The notes under the pieces: generated by a model
Told to the model about the DNA's origin: nothing
What the model saw: the letters and a program-made list of their open reading frames with translations, nothing else
Database searches by the model: none
Assembly (NCBI RefSeq): GCF_002910905.1
Contig: NZ_NEUE01000169.1
Location: 1 to 39,795, forward strand
Length of the DNA stretch: 39,795 bases
Source: Streptomyces sp. SM11
GTDB taxonomy: Bacteria > Actinomycetota > Actinomycetes > Streptomycetales > Streptomycetaceae
Reading direction: 5' to 3'
Shown: positions 24,729 to 34,163 of the stretch, piece by piece
Layout: each line of letters starts with the position of its first letter
Position numbering within the stretch: position 1 is the stretch's first letter
Translations under genes and position numbers: made by a program

Positions 24729-24976
24729 CGCACGTCCTCCCCGATCACGTTCACCTGGAGTGAGACCCGGGTGGCGCCCGAGGCCAGGGCCCGCCGCAAC
24801 AGGGCGTCCACGGCGGTGAGCACCTCGTCCGCGCCCCCTTCCGCGGTGTTGCCGAAGGGGCCGACGTCGACGGCGTCCAGCTCGGCGCCGTGGATCACCT
24901 CGCGGGCCACCACCGCGTGGGTGGGCGCCTCGTCGAGATCGAACGGCTCGGTGGTGAATTCCACCCTCAAGCGCAC
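24725..24976 (-). CDS. Thiamine-binding-like small protein (DUF77/YqgV family)
   Basis: 83-residue protein resembling the MTH1187/YkoF-type thiamine-binding domain: an N-terminal strand VRLRVEFTTEPFDL, a helix VVAREVIHGAELD, a glycine turn VGPFGNTAEGG, a helix DEVLTAVDALLRRALASGA, and the closing strand TRVSLQVNVIGED. Members bind thiamine or related heteroaromatics as ferredoxin-like dimers or tetramers. The GTG at 24974-24976 follows GGAGG. Its stop overlaps the HTH gene start, so the pair is translationally coupled. One possibility is that it senses or delivers a small ligand, perhaps a purine intermediate, to the HTH protein. That is speculation; only the fold call is supported. Confidence 0.65.
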   Translation of the reverse strand: MRLRVEFTTEPFDLDEAPTHAVVAREVIHGAELDAVDVGPFGNTAEGGADEVLTAVDALLRRALASGATRVSLQVNVIGEDVR

Positions 24977-25203
24977 TGTGCCTCCATGGTGTCCTCGCCC
25001 GGGTGCGGGCTCCCGCGGCTCGGCCACGACTGTAGCCGCTGGGCGGGTCCCGCCCCGGTGCGCGCGGGACCCTGACGGAGGCGCCCACGGGAGCGGCGGG
25101 ACGCAGACCGCGAGCGGCGCCGGGGCGGGTCGCCCACACCGGCCGGCGACCCGTCCGGACCGACCCCCACGACGGTCCAGGACCGGCCGAGCAGCCCGGC
25201 CGA

Positions 25204-25242
25204 GCGGGATGCCGTGCGAGTACAAGCCGTACGGCATCCCGC
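25204..25242. other. Hairpin in the 525-bp gap between the thiamine-binding-like gene and hyi
   Basis: A perfect 12-bp inverted repeat (25204-25215 with 25231-25242), extendable to 15 bp with a G-U pair, loop of 9. It lies about 230 bp upstream of the minus-strand gene start and 260 bp upstream of hyi. It could be an untranslated-leader structure or a protein site. Apart from this and the hyi promoter, the gap 24977-25501 shows no gene. Confidence 0.5.
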
Positions 25243-25419
25243 CGTCCCGTTACCGCGCGCCGAACCGAGCACCGCACCCCGCGCCCACGGCGCGTACGGC
25301 ATCGGAGCAGGGCGGGGCGGGGGCCGACAGCGGCCCCCGCCCCGCTTCCGTATGCCGGGAGGCGTCCCCGCCATCGATTTCCGTACGCCGCCGACCGGGG
25401 CGATTCTTCCGGCACCCCC

Positions 25420-25449
25420 TTGACAGCCCCACCACCCTCCGGGCAATCT
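25420..25449 (+). promoter_or_regulatory. Predicted hyi-glxR promoter
   Basis: A perfect -35 TTGACA (25420-25425), 18-bp spacer and CAATCT (25444-25449). The tandem motif B operator starts at the last base of the -10. Confidence 0.6.
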
Positions 25450-25484
25450 TCCGTTAAGCAGAAACTAACTTCCGCAATACGGAA
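25449..25484. promoter_or_regulatory. Tandem motif B operator at hyi-glxR
   Basis: TTCCGTTAAGCAGAA (25449-25463), 6-bp spacer ACTAAC, TTCCGCAATACGGAA (25470-25484). It covers the likely transcription start and touches the GGAAGGAG ribosome binding site. The same order, spacing and sequence recur at gcl. Confidence 0.8.
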
Positions 25485-25501
25485 GGAGCGCCGACATCCT
25501 C

Positions 25502-26341
25502 ATGGGATACCCGGACCAGCGCTTCGATGTGAACCTTTCGATCCTCTTCACGGAACTCCCGCTCCTGGAGCGTCCCGCGGCAGCCGCCGCGGCGGGCTTC
25601 ACGGCGGTCGAGCTGTGGTGGCCCTGGATCGAGACCCCCACCCCGCCGCAGGCGGAGCTCGACGCCCTCAAGAAGGCGCTCGACGACGCCGGCACCCAGT
25701 TGGTGGGGCTGAACTTCTACGCCGGACAGCTGCCCGGCCCCGACCGCGGCGCGCTCTCCGTGCCCGGCACGGAGTCGGACCGCTTCCGGGCCAACATCGA
25801 GGTGGCGGCCGACTTCGCCGCCTCGGCCGGCTGCACGGCGCTCAACGCGCTGTACGGCAACCGCGTCGAGGGCGCGGACCCGCAGGTCCAGGACACGCTC
25901 GCCCTGGAGAACCTGGTGCTGGCCGCCCGCGCGGCGGACCGGGTCGGGGCGATCCTGCTGGTCGAGACGCTCAACAAGCCGGAGTCGCCGCTCTATCCGC
26001 TGGTGAGCGCACCGGCCGCGATCGAGGTCGTCGACAAGGTCAACGCGGCGACGGGCTTCGGGAACGCCAAGTTCCTGCTGGACCTGTACCACCTCTCGAT
26101 GAACGGCGAGGACCTGAGCCAGGTGATCAAGGCGTACGCCGCGAAGGCCGGCCACGTCCAGATCGCCGACAACCCGGGACGCGGCGCGCCGGGCACCGGC
26201 TCGCTCCCGCTGGAGCGGCTCCTCGACGAACTGAAGGACGCCGGGTACGCCGGCTGGGTCGGCCTGGAGTACAAGCCGGGCGACCGGCCGAGCGCGGACT
26301 CCTTCGACTGGCTCCCGGCGTCGGCCCGAGCGGCCCGCTGA
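25502..26341 (+). CDS. hyi: Hydroxypyruvate isomerase
   Basis: 279-residue xylose-isomerase-like TIM barrel, converting tartronate semialdehyde and hydroxypyruvate into each other. Metal-site segments are visible: ILLVETLNKPESPLYPL (Glu), KFLLDLYHLSMNGED (Asp and His), GHVQIADNPGRGAPGTGSL (Gln, then the GRxxPGxG loop), and VGLEYKPGD (Glu). The N-terminal FDVNLSILFTELPLLERPAAA block is typical. The ATG at 25502 has GGAAGGAG 13 bases upstream, rather far. It is the first gene of hyi-glxR, which with gcl forms the glycerate exit for glyoxylate. Expression is probably blocked by whatever binds the motif B pair. Confidence 0.93.
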   Translation: MGYPDQRFDVNLSILFTELPLLERPAAAAAAGFTAVELWWPWIETPTPPQAELDALKKALDDAGTQLVGLNFYAGQLPGPDRGALSVPGTESDRFRANIEVAADFAASAGCTALNALYGNRVEGADPQVQDTLALENLVLAARAADRVGAILLVETLNKPESPLYPLVSAPAAIEVVDKVNAATGFGNAKFLLDLYHLSMNGEDLSQVIKAYAAKAGHVQIADNPGRGAPGTGSLPLERLLDELKDAGYAGWVGLEYKPGDRPSADSFDWLPASARAAR

Positions 26342-26420
26342 CCGGCTGCGGACGGGCCGGGCCGGCCTCCGGTCGCGCCCGACCCCCTTACGTACACACG
26401 TTTTTCAGGAAGGCACCCTC

Positions 26421-27314
26421 ATGAGCAACAACCTCCCCAAGGTTGCGTGGATCGGTCTCGGCATCATGGGTTCCCCCATGTCGGAGAACCTGATCAAGGC
26501 CGGTTACTCCGTCACCGGATACACCCTGGAGCAGGACAAGATCGACCGGCTGGTCGCAGCCGGCGGCGCCGGCGCCTCCTCGATCGCGGACGCGGTCGGG
26601 GACGCGGATGTCGTCATCACGATGGTGCCCGCATCGCCGCAGGTCGAGGCCATCGCGTACGGCCCCGACGGCATCCTGGAGAACGCGAAGCGCGGCGCGC
26701 TGCTGGTGGACATGTCGTCCATCACCCCGCAGACCTCGGTCGACCTCGCCAAGAACGCCGCGGAGAAGGGCATCCAGGTCCTGGACGCGCCGGTCTCCGG
26801 CGGCGAGGCCGGCGCCATCGAGGCGGTCCTGTCCATCATGGTCGGCGGCGAGCAGGCGGACTTCGACGCCGCGAAGCCGCTGCTGGAAGCCCTCGGCAAG
26901 ACCATCGTGCTCTGCGGCCCGCACGGCTCCGGCCAGACGGTGAAGGCCGCCAACCAGCTGATCGTCGCGGTCAACATCCAGGCCTGCGCCGAAGCCGTGG
27001 TCTTCCTGGAGAAGTCCGGCGTCGACCTCGCCGCCGCGCTGGATGTCCTGGGCGGTGGCCTGGCCGGTTCGACCGTGCTGACCCGCAAGAAGGACAACTT
27101 CCTGAAGCGGGACTTCGCCCCCGGCTTCCGGATCGACCTGCACCACAAGGACATGGGCATCGTGACCGACGCCGCCCGCAACGTCGGCGCGGCCCTGCCC
27201 GTCGGCGGTGTGGTCGCCCAGCTGGTCGCGTCGCTGCGCGCCCAGGGCGACGGCGGCCTGGACCACTCGGCGCTGCTGCGCTCGGTCGAGCGGCTGTCCG
27301 GCTCCCAGGTCTGA
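26421..27314 (+). CDS. glxR: 2-hydroxy-3-oxopropionate (tartronate semialdehyde) reductase
   Basis: 297-residue beta-hydroxyacid dehydrogenase reducing tartronate semialdehyde to D-glycerate with NAD(P)H. The Rossmann motif is VAWIGLGIMGSPMSENLIKAGY (G12, G14, G17). The substrate loop is DAPVSGGEAGA (S126), and the catalytic lysine is K175 in GQTVKAANQL, with N178. The C-terminal helical domain contains LHHKDMGIVTDAAR. The start has AGGAAGG upstream. It follows hyi by 79 bp and takes the product of Gcl. The sequence is full length. Confidence 0.93.
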   Translation: MSNNLPKVAWIGLGIMGSPMSENLIKAGYSVTGYTLEQDKIDRLVAAGGAGASSIADAVGDADVVITMVPASPQVEAIAYGPDGILENAKRGALLVDMSSITPQTSVDLAKNAAEKGIQVLDAPVSGGEAGAIEAVLSIMVGGEQADFDAAKPLLEALGKTIVLCGPHGSGQTVKAANQLIVAVNIQACAEAVVFLEKSGVDLAAALDVLGGGLAGSTVLTRKKDNFLKRDFAPGFRIDLHHKDMGIVTDAARNVGAALPVGGVVAQLVASLRAQGDGGLDHSALLRSVERLSGSQV

Positions 27315-27324
27315 TCCCTCCCCG

Positions 27325-27359
27325 GCCCCGCGCGGGGCGACCGGCCTCGCATACCGGTC
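27325..27359 (+). terminator. Possible weak terminator after glxR
   Basis: A self-complementary GCCCCGCGCGGGGC block (27325-27338) followed by a 6-bp stem (27339-27344 with 27354-27359) starts 11 bases after the glxR stop. No T tract. Confidence 0.35.
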
Positions 27360-27474
27360 CGCCCCCGGGGCCACGGCCCGCACGACGGGCCCTCCGATCT
27401 CCGGGTCGCGGTGGCGCTGACACCTGTCCTGTCGCGCCCAGGCGCCGCCGCGGCCCGGAACCACACACTTCGTT

Positions 27475-27491
27475 TTCAACAAACTGTTGAC
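27475..27491. promoter_or_regulatory. Motif A operator at the catalase gene
   Basis: TTCAAC-AAACT-GTTGAC. One difference in the outer base of the right half from a perfect palindrome, and 16 of 17 positions shared with the uraD site. Its right half contains the -35 TTGAC. Confidence 0.72.
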
Positions 27492-27515
27492 GTTGCTCCG
27501 CGGCGAACCTACGCT
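27487..27515 (+). promoter_or_regulatory. Predicted catalase gene promoter
   Basis: TTGACG (27487-27492), 17-bp spacer, TACGCT (27510-27515). It lies 43 bp upstream of the ATG and is overlapped by motif A at the -35. Confidence 0.65.
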
Positions 27516-27557
27516 CCTCAAGCCGTCAGCAGCTCGTACGAAAGGTCATCCCGCCAC

Positions 27558-29015
27558 ATGGCTAAGCGTGTGCTCACGACCGAGTCAGGCGCCCCGGTCG
27601 CCGACAACCAGAACTCCGCCACCGCCGGTGTCGGTGGACCGATCCTCCTCCAGGACCAGCACCTCCTGGAGAAGCTCGCCCGCTTCAACCGTGAGCGCAT
27701 CCCGGAGCGTGTGGTGCATGCCCGCGGTTCCGGCGCGTACGGCTATTTCGAGGTCACCGACGACGTCACCGGCTTCACCCGCGCCGACTTCCTCGGCGAA
27801 GTGGGCAAGCGCACCGAGACGTTCATCCGCTTCTCGACCGTCGCCGACTCGCTCGGCGGCGCGGACGCGGTCCGCGACCCGCGCGGTTTCGCCCTCAAGT
27901 TCTACACGGACGAGGGCAATTACGACCTGGTCGGCAACAACACCCCGGTGTTCTTCATCAAGGACCCGATCAAGTTCCCCGACTTCATCCACTCGCAGAA
28001 GCGCGACCCGTTCACGGGCAAGCAGGAGCCGGACAACGTCTGGGACTTCTGGGCGCACGCCCCCGAGGCGACGCACCAGGTCACCTGGCTGATGGGCGAC
28101 CGCGGCATCCCCGCCTCGTACCGTCACATGAACGGCTACGGCTCGCACACCTACCAGTGGACGAACGCCGCGGGCGAGGCCTTCTTCGTCAAGTACCACT
28201 TCAAGACGAACCAGGGCGTGCGGTCCCTCTCCGGCGAGCAGGCCGCCGAACTCGTCGGCAAGGACGCCAACTCGCACCAGACGGACCTGCTCCAGGCCAT
28301 CGAGCGCGGCGTCAACCCGTCCTGGACGCTGTACGTCCAGGTGATGCCGGCCGCCGAGGCGGCCGACTACCGGTTCAACCCGTTCGACCTCACCAAGGTG
28401 TGGCCGCACAGCGACTACCCGCTCCAGCGGGTCGGCCGCCTGGTCCTGGACCGGAACCCGGACAACGTCTTCGCCGAGGTCGAGCAGGCCGCGTTCTCCC
28501 CGAACAACTTCGTGCCCGGCATCGGTCCGTCCCCGGACAAGATGCTCCAGGGCCGGCTGTTCGCCTACGCGGACGCGCACCGCTACCGCCTGGGCGTCAA
28601 CCACACCCAGCTGCCGGTGAACGCGCCGAGGACCGCCGTCGTCGACAACTACGGCCGCGACGGCATCCACGCGACCCGCAACGGCTCGCGCCACGACAAG
28701 AACTACGAGCCCAACTCGCACGCCGGTCCGGAGCAGACCGACGCGGCCCTCGCCGCCCCGCTCGCGATCCACGGCTGGACGGGCACGCACGAGGCGCCCG
28801 CCCACACCAAGGACGACGACTTCTTCCAGGCGGGCGAACTCTTCCGGCTCATGTCCGAGGACGAGAAGGGCCGTCTGGTCGCGAACATCGCCGGGGGCCT
28901 CTCGCAGGTCACCCGCGACGACGTGATCGAGAAGAACCTCGCCCACTTCCACGCCGCCGACGCCGACTACGGCAAGCGCGTCGAGGAGGCCGTCCGCGCC
29001 CTGCGCGAGGACTAG
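27558..29015 (+). CDS. Monofunctional haem catalase (clade 3, small subunit)
   Basis: 485-residue catalase, the length of small-subunit enzymes. Essential residues are present: H54 in [15 protein letters not shown]127 in [14 protein letters not shown], and the proximal haem ligand Y337 in [30 protein letters not shown] and the NADPH-region residues are conserved. The ATG at 27558 is preceded by GAAAGG 12 bases upstream. It stands between the glyoxylate genes and shares motif A with the urate operon, which fits removal of the H2O2 made by urate oxidase rather than, or besides, a general OxyR-type stress role. A 17-bp terminator follows. Confidence 0.94.
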   Translation: MAKRVLTTESGAPVADNQNSATAGVGGPILLQDQHLLEKLARFNRERIPERVVHARGSGAYGYFEVTDDVTGFTRADFLGEVGKRTETFIRFSTVADSLGGADAVRDPRGFALKFYTDEGNYDLVGNNTPVFFIKDPIKFPDFIHSQKRDPFTGKQEPDNVWDFWAHAPEATHQVTWLMGDRGIPASYRHMNGYGSHTYQWTNAAGEAFFVKYHFKTNQGVRSLSGEQAAELVGKDANSHQTDLLQAIERGVNPSWTLYVQVMPAAEAADYRFNPFDLTKVWPHSDYPLQRVGRLVLDRNPDNVFAEVEQAAFSPNNFVPGIGPSPDKMLQGRLFAYADAHRYRLGVNHTQLPVNAPRTAVVDNYGRDGIHATRNGSRHDKNYEPNSHAGPEQTDAALAAPLAIHGWTGTHEAPAHTKDDDFFQAGELFRLMSEDEKGRLVANIAGGLSQVTRDDVIEKNLAHFHAADADYGKRVEEAVRALRED

Positions 29016-29134
29016 CCCACACCTGGGCCCATGGACCCCTGCCCGTACCGCGCACCCGGATGAGGGGTGCCGCGCGGAACGGGCAGGACGACGAGGCCGC
29101 GGCGGTCGAGCGATGCCAGTGCGGTGGTGAAGGC

Positions 29135-29175
29135 CCCGGGGACCGTCTCCTGACCTGAAGGAGACGGTCCCCGGG
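29135..29175 (+). terminator. Terminator downstream of the catalase gene
   Basis: A perfect 17-bp stem (29135-29151 with 29159-29175) and 7-base loop, about 120 bp after the catalase stop. The last stem bases are G+C and no T tract follows. Confidence 0.7.
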
Positions 29176-29194
29176 CCGATCGCCGCCGCCGCGG

Positions 29195-29222
29195 TCCCTG
29201 TCCCTGTCCCTGTCCCTGTCCC
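29195..29222. repeat. TCCCTG hexamer tandem repeat, 4.7 copies
   Basis: Four exact TCCCTG units plus TCCC, 20 bases after the terminator. It lies in the 413-bp gap between the catalase and kinase genes (29016-29428). Besides the terminator and this repeat, nothing else is evident there except the presumed promoter region of the kinase gene. Confidence 0.9.
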
Positions 29223-29428
29223 ACCCGAGCAGAACCTTCGCACCACCCCTGAACGAGGGCGCACAGTACGGATACGGTCCCGTACTGCGCGCCCTCTCTG
29301 CCATGCCTCCGCTCAGGTCCGGGCGGGACCCGCAGGTGCACGCGTCCCGTCCGGAGTCGACTTTCGTCGCACCCGATGACGACGACCGGGTGCTGCACGC
29401 GGCGAGGGAGGCGCTCTAGCGTGGCGGC

Positions 29429-31240
29429 GTGACTCGTGTGCGACGTAGGGACCCGATGAAGGCGGCCGACGAGAGCGTCACGGCGCGGCTCAGGGCCGCA
29501 CCGCGGCGACTGCTCCTGGTGGGTCGTGCCCTGCGCGACCCGGAGCTGTGGAGCCGTCGGCGGACGGTGGGCGAGGCGCTTCTCGCCCTGATGCTGGGGC
29601 TTCTGGCCGTGGGCTTCACCCTGTCCCACCACGGCGTCGTCCTCGCCGTGGTGTGCGGGGTCGGCGTCGCGGTGCTGGGGCTGCTCCGCCGGGTGCTGCC
29701 CACCTCGGTGCTCCTGACCGCCGCCGTCGCCTCGCTGCCCCTGGACGGATTCGACGTGCTCCTGCCGATCGCCTCCTGGTCGGTGGGACGCCGCGTCGAC
29801 TCGCTGGTGCGAGCCGCTGCCGCCGTCGCCCTGGCCCACGCGGTCCTGCTCGGCGAGACTGTGGCGGACTCGCTGCCCCACTTCTCCGGGTCCTACGCGG
29901 TCTTCGTCATCCTGACCCTGTTCATCGTCATCGCCGTCCCGGCTTTCGCCGGGCGGTACTGGGCGCAGCGCCGTACCCTCGCCGACACGCTGCACGAGTA
30001 CCGTGCCCAGATCGTCCGCGAGAGCCACATGATCGCCAATGAGGCGCGGTTGCGGGAGCGGCAGCGCATCGCGCGCGACATGCACGACAGTCTCGGCCAT
30101 CAGCTCGCCCTGATCTCGGTGCGGGCCGGCGCCCTGGAGGTGGACGCCGAGCTGACCGGGCGGCACCGGGAGTCCGTGGGCGTCCTGCGCGAGGCGTCGG
30201 TCGCGGCGATGCGGGAGGTGGTCGGCCTGCTCCGGGACGGGGTGGAACCGGCCTCCGGGACTGCCGGTGCGGAGGGGGCCGCGGACGGCGCGCCGCGCCT
30301 GCCCGACGCGGAGGGCGGCCGGGGCGTCGAGGGCGTTCAGCGCCTGACGGACGCCTCACGCGCGGCTGGAACCGCGGTACGGCTTCTACGCACGGGCGTA
30401 CCCCGGCCGCTTCCTCCGGCCGCCGACCACGCGGCGTACCGGGCGGTCCAGGAGGGGTTGACCAACGTGCTCAAACACGCGTCCGGCACGGCGGTCACCG
30501 TGGAACTGCGCTACGAACCGGACTCCCTGGTGGTGGAGGTGGCCAACGGCCCGTCGTCGGCGCACCCGGCGGTCGGCGGCCACCGGACGGTGGTGAGCGG
30601 GGGACGCGGGCTGACCGGACTGACGGAGCGGCTGCGCCTGGTCGGGGGCATGGTGCACGCGGCGCCCACGGACGGGGGCGGCTTCCGGCTGGCCGCTGTG
30701 CTGCCGTACGCCCTCCCCCAAGGACCCGGTCCCGGACGGCGCGTACGGCACGACGTTCGTCGCGGGTACGGGCGACTTTCGCGAGCAGCCGGGGGCGACG
30801 CCCCTTGGCGACAGTGGTGCGGTCAACAGGACCGACCTAGCGAAGGACGTGGCCAGAGCGATGAGCAGGGACAACCGGAGGAAGGGACTGGCCTTGGGCT
30901 GCGGGGTGGCGGTGGCGGTCGTGCTGCTGCTGGGGGTCGCCACGGCGGTGGGGGCTACTTCCTCTTCAAGGAGGCCGACAAGGCCATGAGCGAGCCCGAG
31001 GAGTACGATGCCGTGAAGGTCGGCATGTCCGAGGCGGAGGTCCGCGACCGGCTTCCGCGCGGTGACTCCTTCCTCGCTGACGGCCTGGACAAGGGCGCAC
31101 CGTCCGAGCCCGCGGGAGCGACCTGCCTGAGCCTCAACTCCACGGAGATGGGCCGCAGCTGGGACAGGACTCCGGTCTTCCGGTTCTGCTTCCGGGACGG
31201 CCGGCTGGTGGAGAAGAAGACCTTCGAGATCAAGGAATGA
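29429..31240 (+). CDS. Sensor histidine kinase with C-terminal extension; central part probably read out of frame
   Basis: 603 residues as read. About four hydrophobic segments cover residues 48-175. HisKA_3 has H219 in RDMHDSLGHQLALIS, and HATPase has YRAVQEGLTNVLKHA and GGRGLTGLTERLRLVGG. After VLPYALP (about 430) the frame turns into low-complexity Gly/Arg sequence until GYFLFKEADKAM (about 515), then a plausible 90-residue domain (VGMSEAEVRDRLPRGDSF, ATCLSL, FRFCFRDGRLVEKKTFEIKE). In the +1 frame, 30720-30950 encodes a good linker and a membrane helix (MSRDNRRKGLALGCGVAVAV, then VLLLGVATAVG). Thus two compensating single-base shifts, in the C run 30715-30719 and the G run 30950-30954, seem to have scrambled about 77 residues. 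I recall Streptomyces kinases with this C-terminal architecture. The start may be GTG 29429 or ATG 29456. Confidence 0.75.
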   Translation: MTRVRRRDPMKAADESVTARLRAAPRRLLLVGRALRDPELWSRRRTVGEALLALMLGLLAVGFTLSHHGVVLAVVCGVGVAVLGLLRRVLPTSVLLTAAVASLPLDGFDVLLPIASWSVGRRVDSLVRAAAAVALAHAVLLGETVADSLPHFSGSYAVFVILTLFIVIAVPAFAGRYWAQRRTLADTLHEYRAQIVRESHMIANEARLRERQRIARDMHDSLGHQLALISVRAGALEVDAELTGRHRESVGVLREASVAAMREVVGLLRDGVEPASGTAGAEGAADGAPRLPDAEGGRGVEGVQRLTDASRAAGTAVRLLRTGVPRPLPPAADHAAYRAVQEGLTNVLKHASGTAVTVELRYEPDSLVVEVANGPSSAHPAVGGHRTVVSGGRGLTGLTERLRLVGGMVHAAPTDGGGFRLAAVLPYALPQGPGPGRRVRHDVRRGYGRLSRAAGGDAPWRQWCGQQDRPSEGRGQSDEQGQPEEGTGLGLRGGGGGRAAAGGRHGGGGYFLFKEADKAMSEPEEYDAVKVGMSEAEVRDRLPRGDSFLADGLDKGAPSEPAGATCLSLNSTEMGRSWDRTPVFRFCFRDGRLVEKKTFEIKE

Positions 31241-31315
31241 GCACACCGCCGGCACGACGGTGAAGGACCGAGGCGCGGCCCCGCGAACGGGCGGCCCAAC
31301 ACCTCCAGGAGCACA

Positions 31316-31981
31316 GTGATCAGGGTCCTCGTCACGGACGACGAACCGCTCATCCGGGCAGGCATCCGCATGATCCTCTCCTCCGCGGAGGACATCGACG
31401 TCGTCGCGGAGGCGGCCGACGGGCGGGAGGCCGTCGGTCTGGCCCGGGAACTGATGATGGACGTCGTCCTGCTCGACCTGCAGATGCCGGTGATGGACGG
31501 TCTGACGGCGCTGGCGGAGTTGCGCCGCACCGTCCCCTCGGCGCAGGTGCTGATCCTGACGACGTTCGGCGAGCAGGAGAACGTCCTACGGGCGCTGACC
31601 GGCGGCAGCGCGGGCTTCCTCCTCAAGGACTCCGCGCCGCCGGACCTCCTGCGCGCGGTGCGCGCGGCGGCCGCGGGCGAGGCGTGCCTCTCCCCGGTCA
31701 CCACCCGTCAGGTAGTCGGCCTGGTGGCGTCCGGCGACGTCGCCCACCGGGCCGGTGGGGCCCGCCGCCGACTGGAACGCCTCTCCGAGCGGGAGCTGGA
31801 CGTCCTCGCCCTGCGCGGTGAGGGCCTGTCCAACGCCGAGGCAGGCCGGCGTCTACACATGAGCGAGGGCACGATCAAGACCTACGTCAGCCGCATCCTG
31901 TCCAAGCTGGACTGCGAGAACCGCGTCCAGGCGGCGCTCCTGGCCCGGGACGCGTGCCTGCGACGCGGGAACGCGCGATGA
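31316..31981 (+). CDS. NarL/LuxR-family response regulator
   Basis: 221-residue regulator. The receiver domain (1-120) has D8/D9, phospho-acceptor D54 in DVVLLDLQMPVMDG, Thr in LILTTFGE and Lys in FLLKDSAPP. The LuxR HTH (about 155-212) contains RLSERELDVLALRGEGLSNAEAGRRL and MSEGTIKTYVSRILSKLDC. The GTG at 31316 has AGGAG four bases upstream. It follows the kinase gene by 75 bp and is its cognate partner. It is convergent with gcl. No target is evident nearby. Confidence 0.92.
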   Translation: MIRVLVTDDEPLIRAGIRMILSSAEDIDVVAEAADGREAVGLARELMMDVVLLDLQMPVMDGLTALAELRRTVPSAQVLILTTFGEQENVLRALTGGSAGFLLKDSAPPDLLRAVRAAAAGEACLSPVTTRQVVGLVASGDVAHRAGGARRRLERLSERELDVLALRGEGLSNAEAGRRLHMSEGTIKTYVSRILSKLDCENRVQAALLARDACLRRGNAR

Positions 31982-32060
31982 CCACCGCCTGCCCGTGGTG
32001 CGGGCCGCCCGCCGGGTGAGTGACGTACCGGGCTGTACGGCGCCCCCTCGGGCAGACCGA

Positions 32061-32096
32061 GGCCCCCGCCTCGGAGACTCGCTCCGGGGCGGGGCC
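32061..32096. terminator. Bidirectional terminator between the regulator gene and gcl
   Basis: A 15-bp stem with one bulged C and one G-U pair around an ACTCG loop, lying in the 137-bp gap between two convergent genes. Confidence 0.7.
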
Positions 32097-32118
32097 CTGT
32101 CCGTCAGGTGACGGGCGG

Positions 32119-33903
<1,785 letters not shown>

Positions 33904-33963
33904 TGAGTGCTCCTGCTCGGGTTTGGTGGAGTCGGGCTCTGTCGCGCCACCTGAGAGCACCAA

Positions 33964-33999
33964 TTCCGTATTACGGAAGTTCAGTTCTGCTATACGGAA
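33964..33999. promoter_or_regulatory. Tandem motif B operator at gcl
   Basis: Read toward gcl: TTCCGTATAGCAGAA (33999-33985), 6-bp spacer CTGAAC, then TTCCGTAATACGGAA (33978-33964), the latter a perfect 7+7 palindrome about one base. It matches the hyi pair at 13 of 15 and 14 of 15 positions. Confidence 0.82.
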
Positions 34000-34001
34000 G
34001 T

Positions 34002-34030
34002 AATCTAAGACGTGGGGCGATCGCCGTCAA
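34002..34030 (-). promoter_or_regulatory. Predicted gcl promoter
   Basis: On the minus strand TTGACG (34025-34030), 17-bp spacer, TAGATT (34002-34007). The motif B pair begins two bases after the -10. Confidence 0.7.
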
Positions 34031-34163
34031 GGGCGAACGGAGCCGCTCCCCCGTACGAAGTGCGTCAGTTCCCTCCCCAGAACCTCGCTCCTGATGGACG
34101 ATGGGGTGACGAGGGAGGCACGGAGCGCAGTCGGCCGCGCGTCCGTGCCGGAGGGAGACGTTC

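Noticed and set aside
24977..25448. Thiamine riboswitch for the thiamine-binding-like gene
   Set aside because: No CTGAGA or ACCTGA-like conserved blocks on the relevant strand; only a simple hairpin is present.
27585..29264. Long open frame opposite the catalase gene (559 codons)
   Set aside because: Same shadow effect; the repeat-encoded Asp-Arg-Asp-Arg run is just the TCCCTG repeat read antisense.
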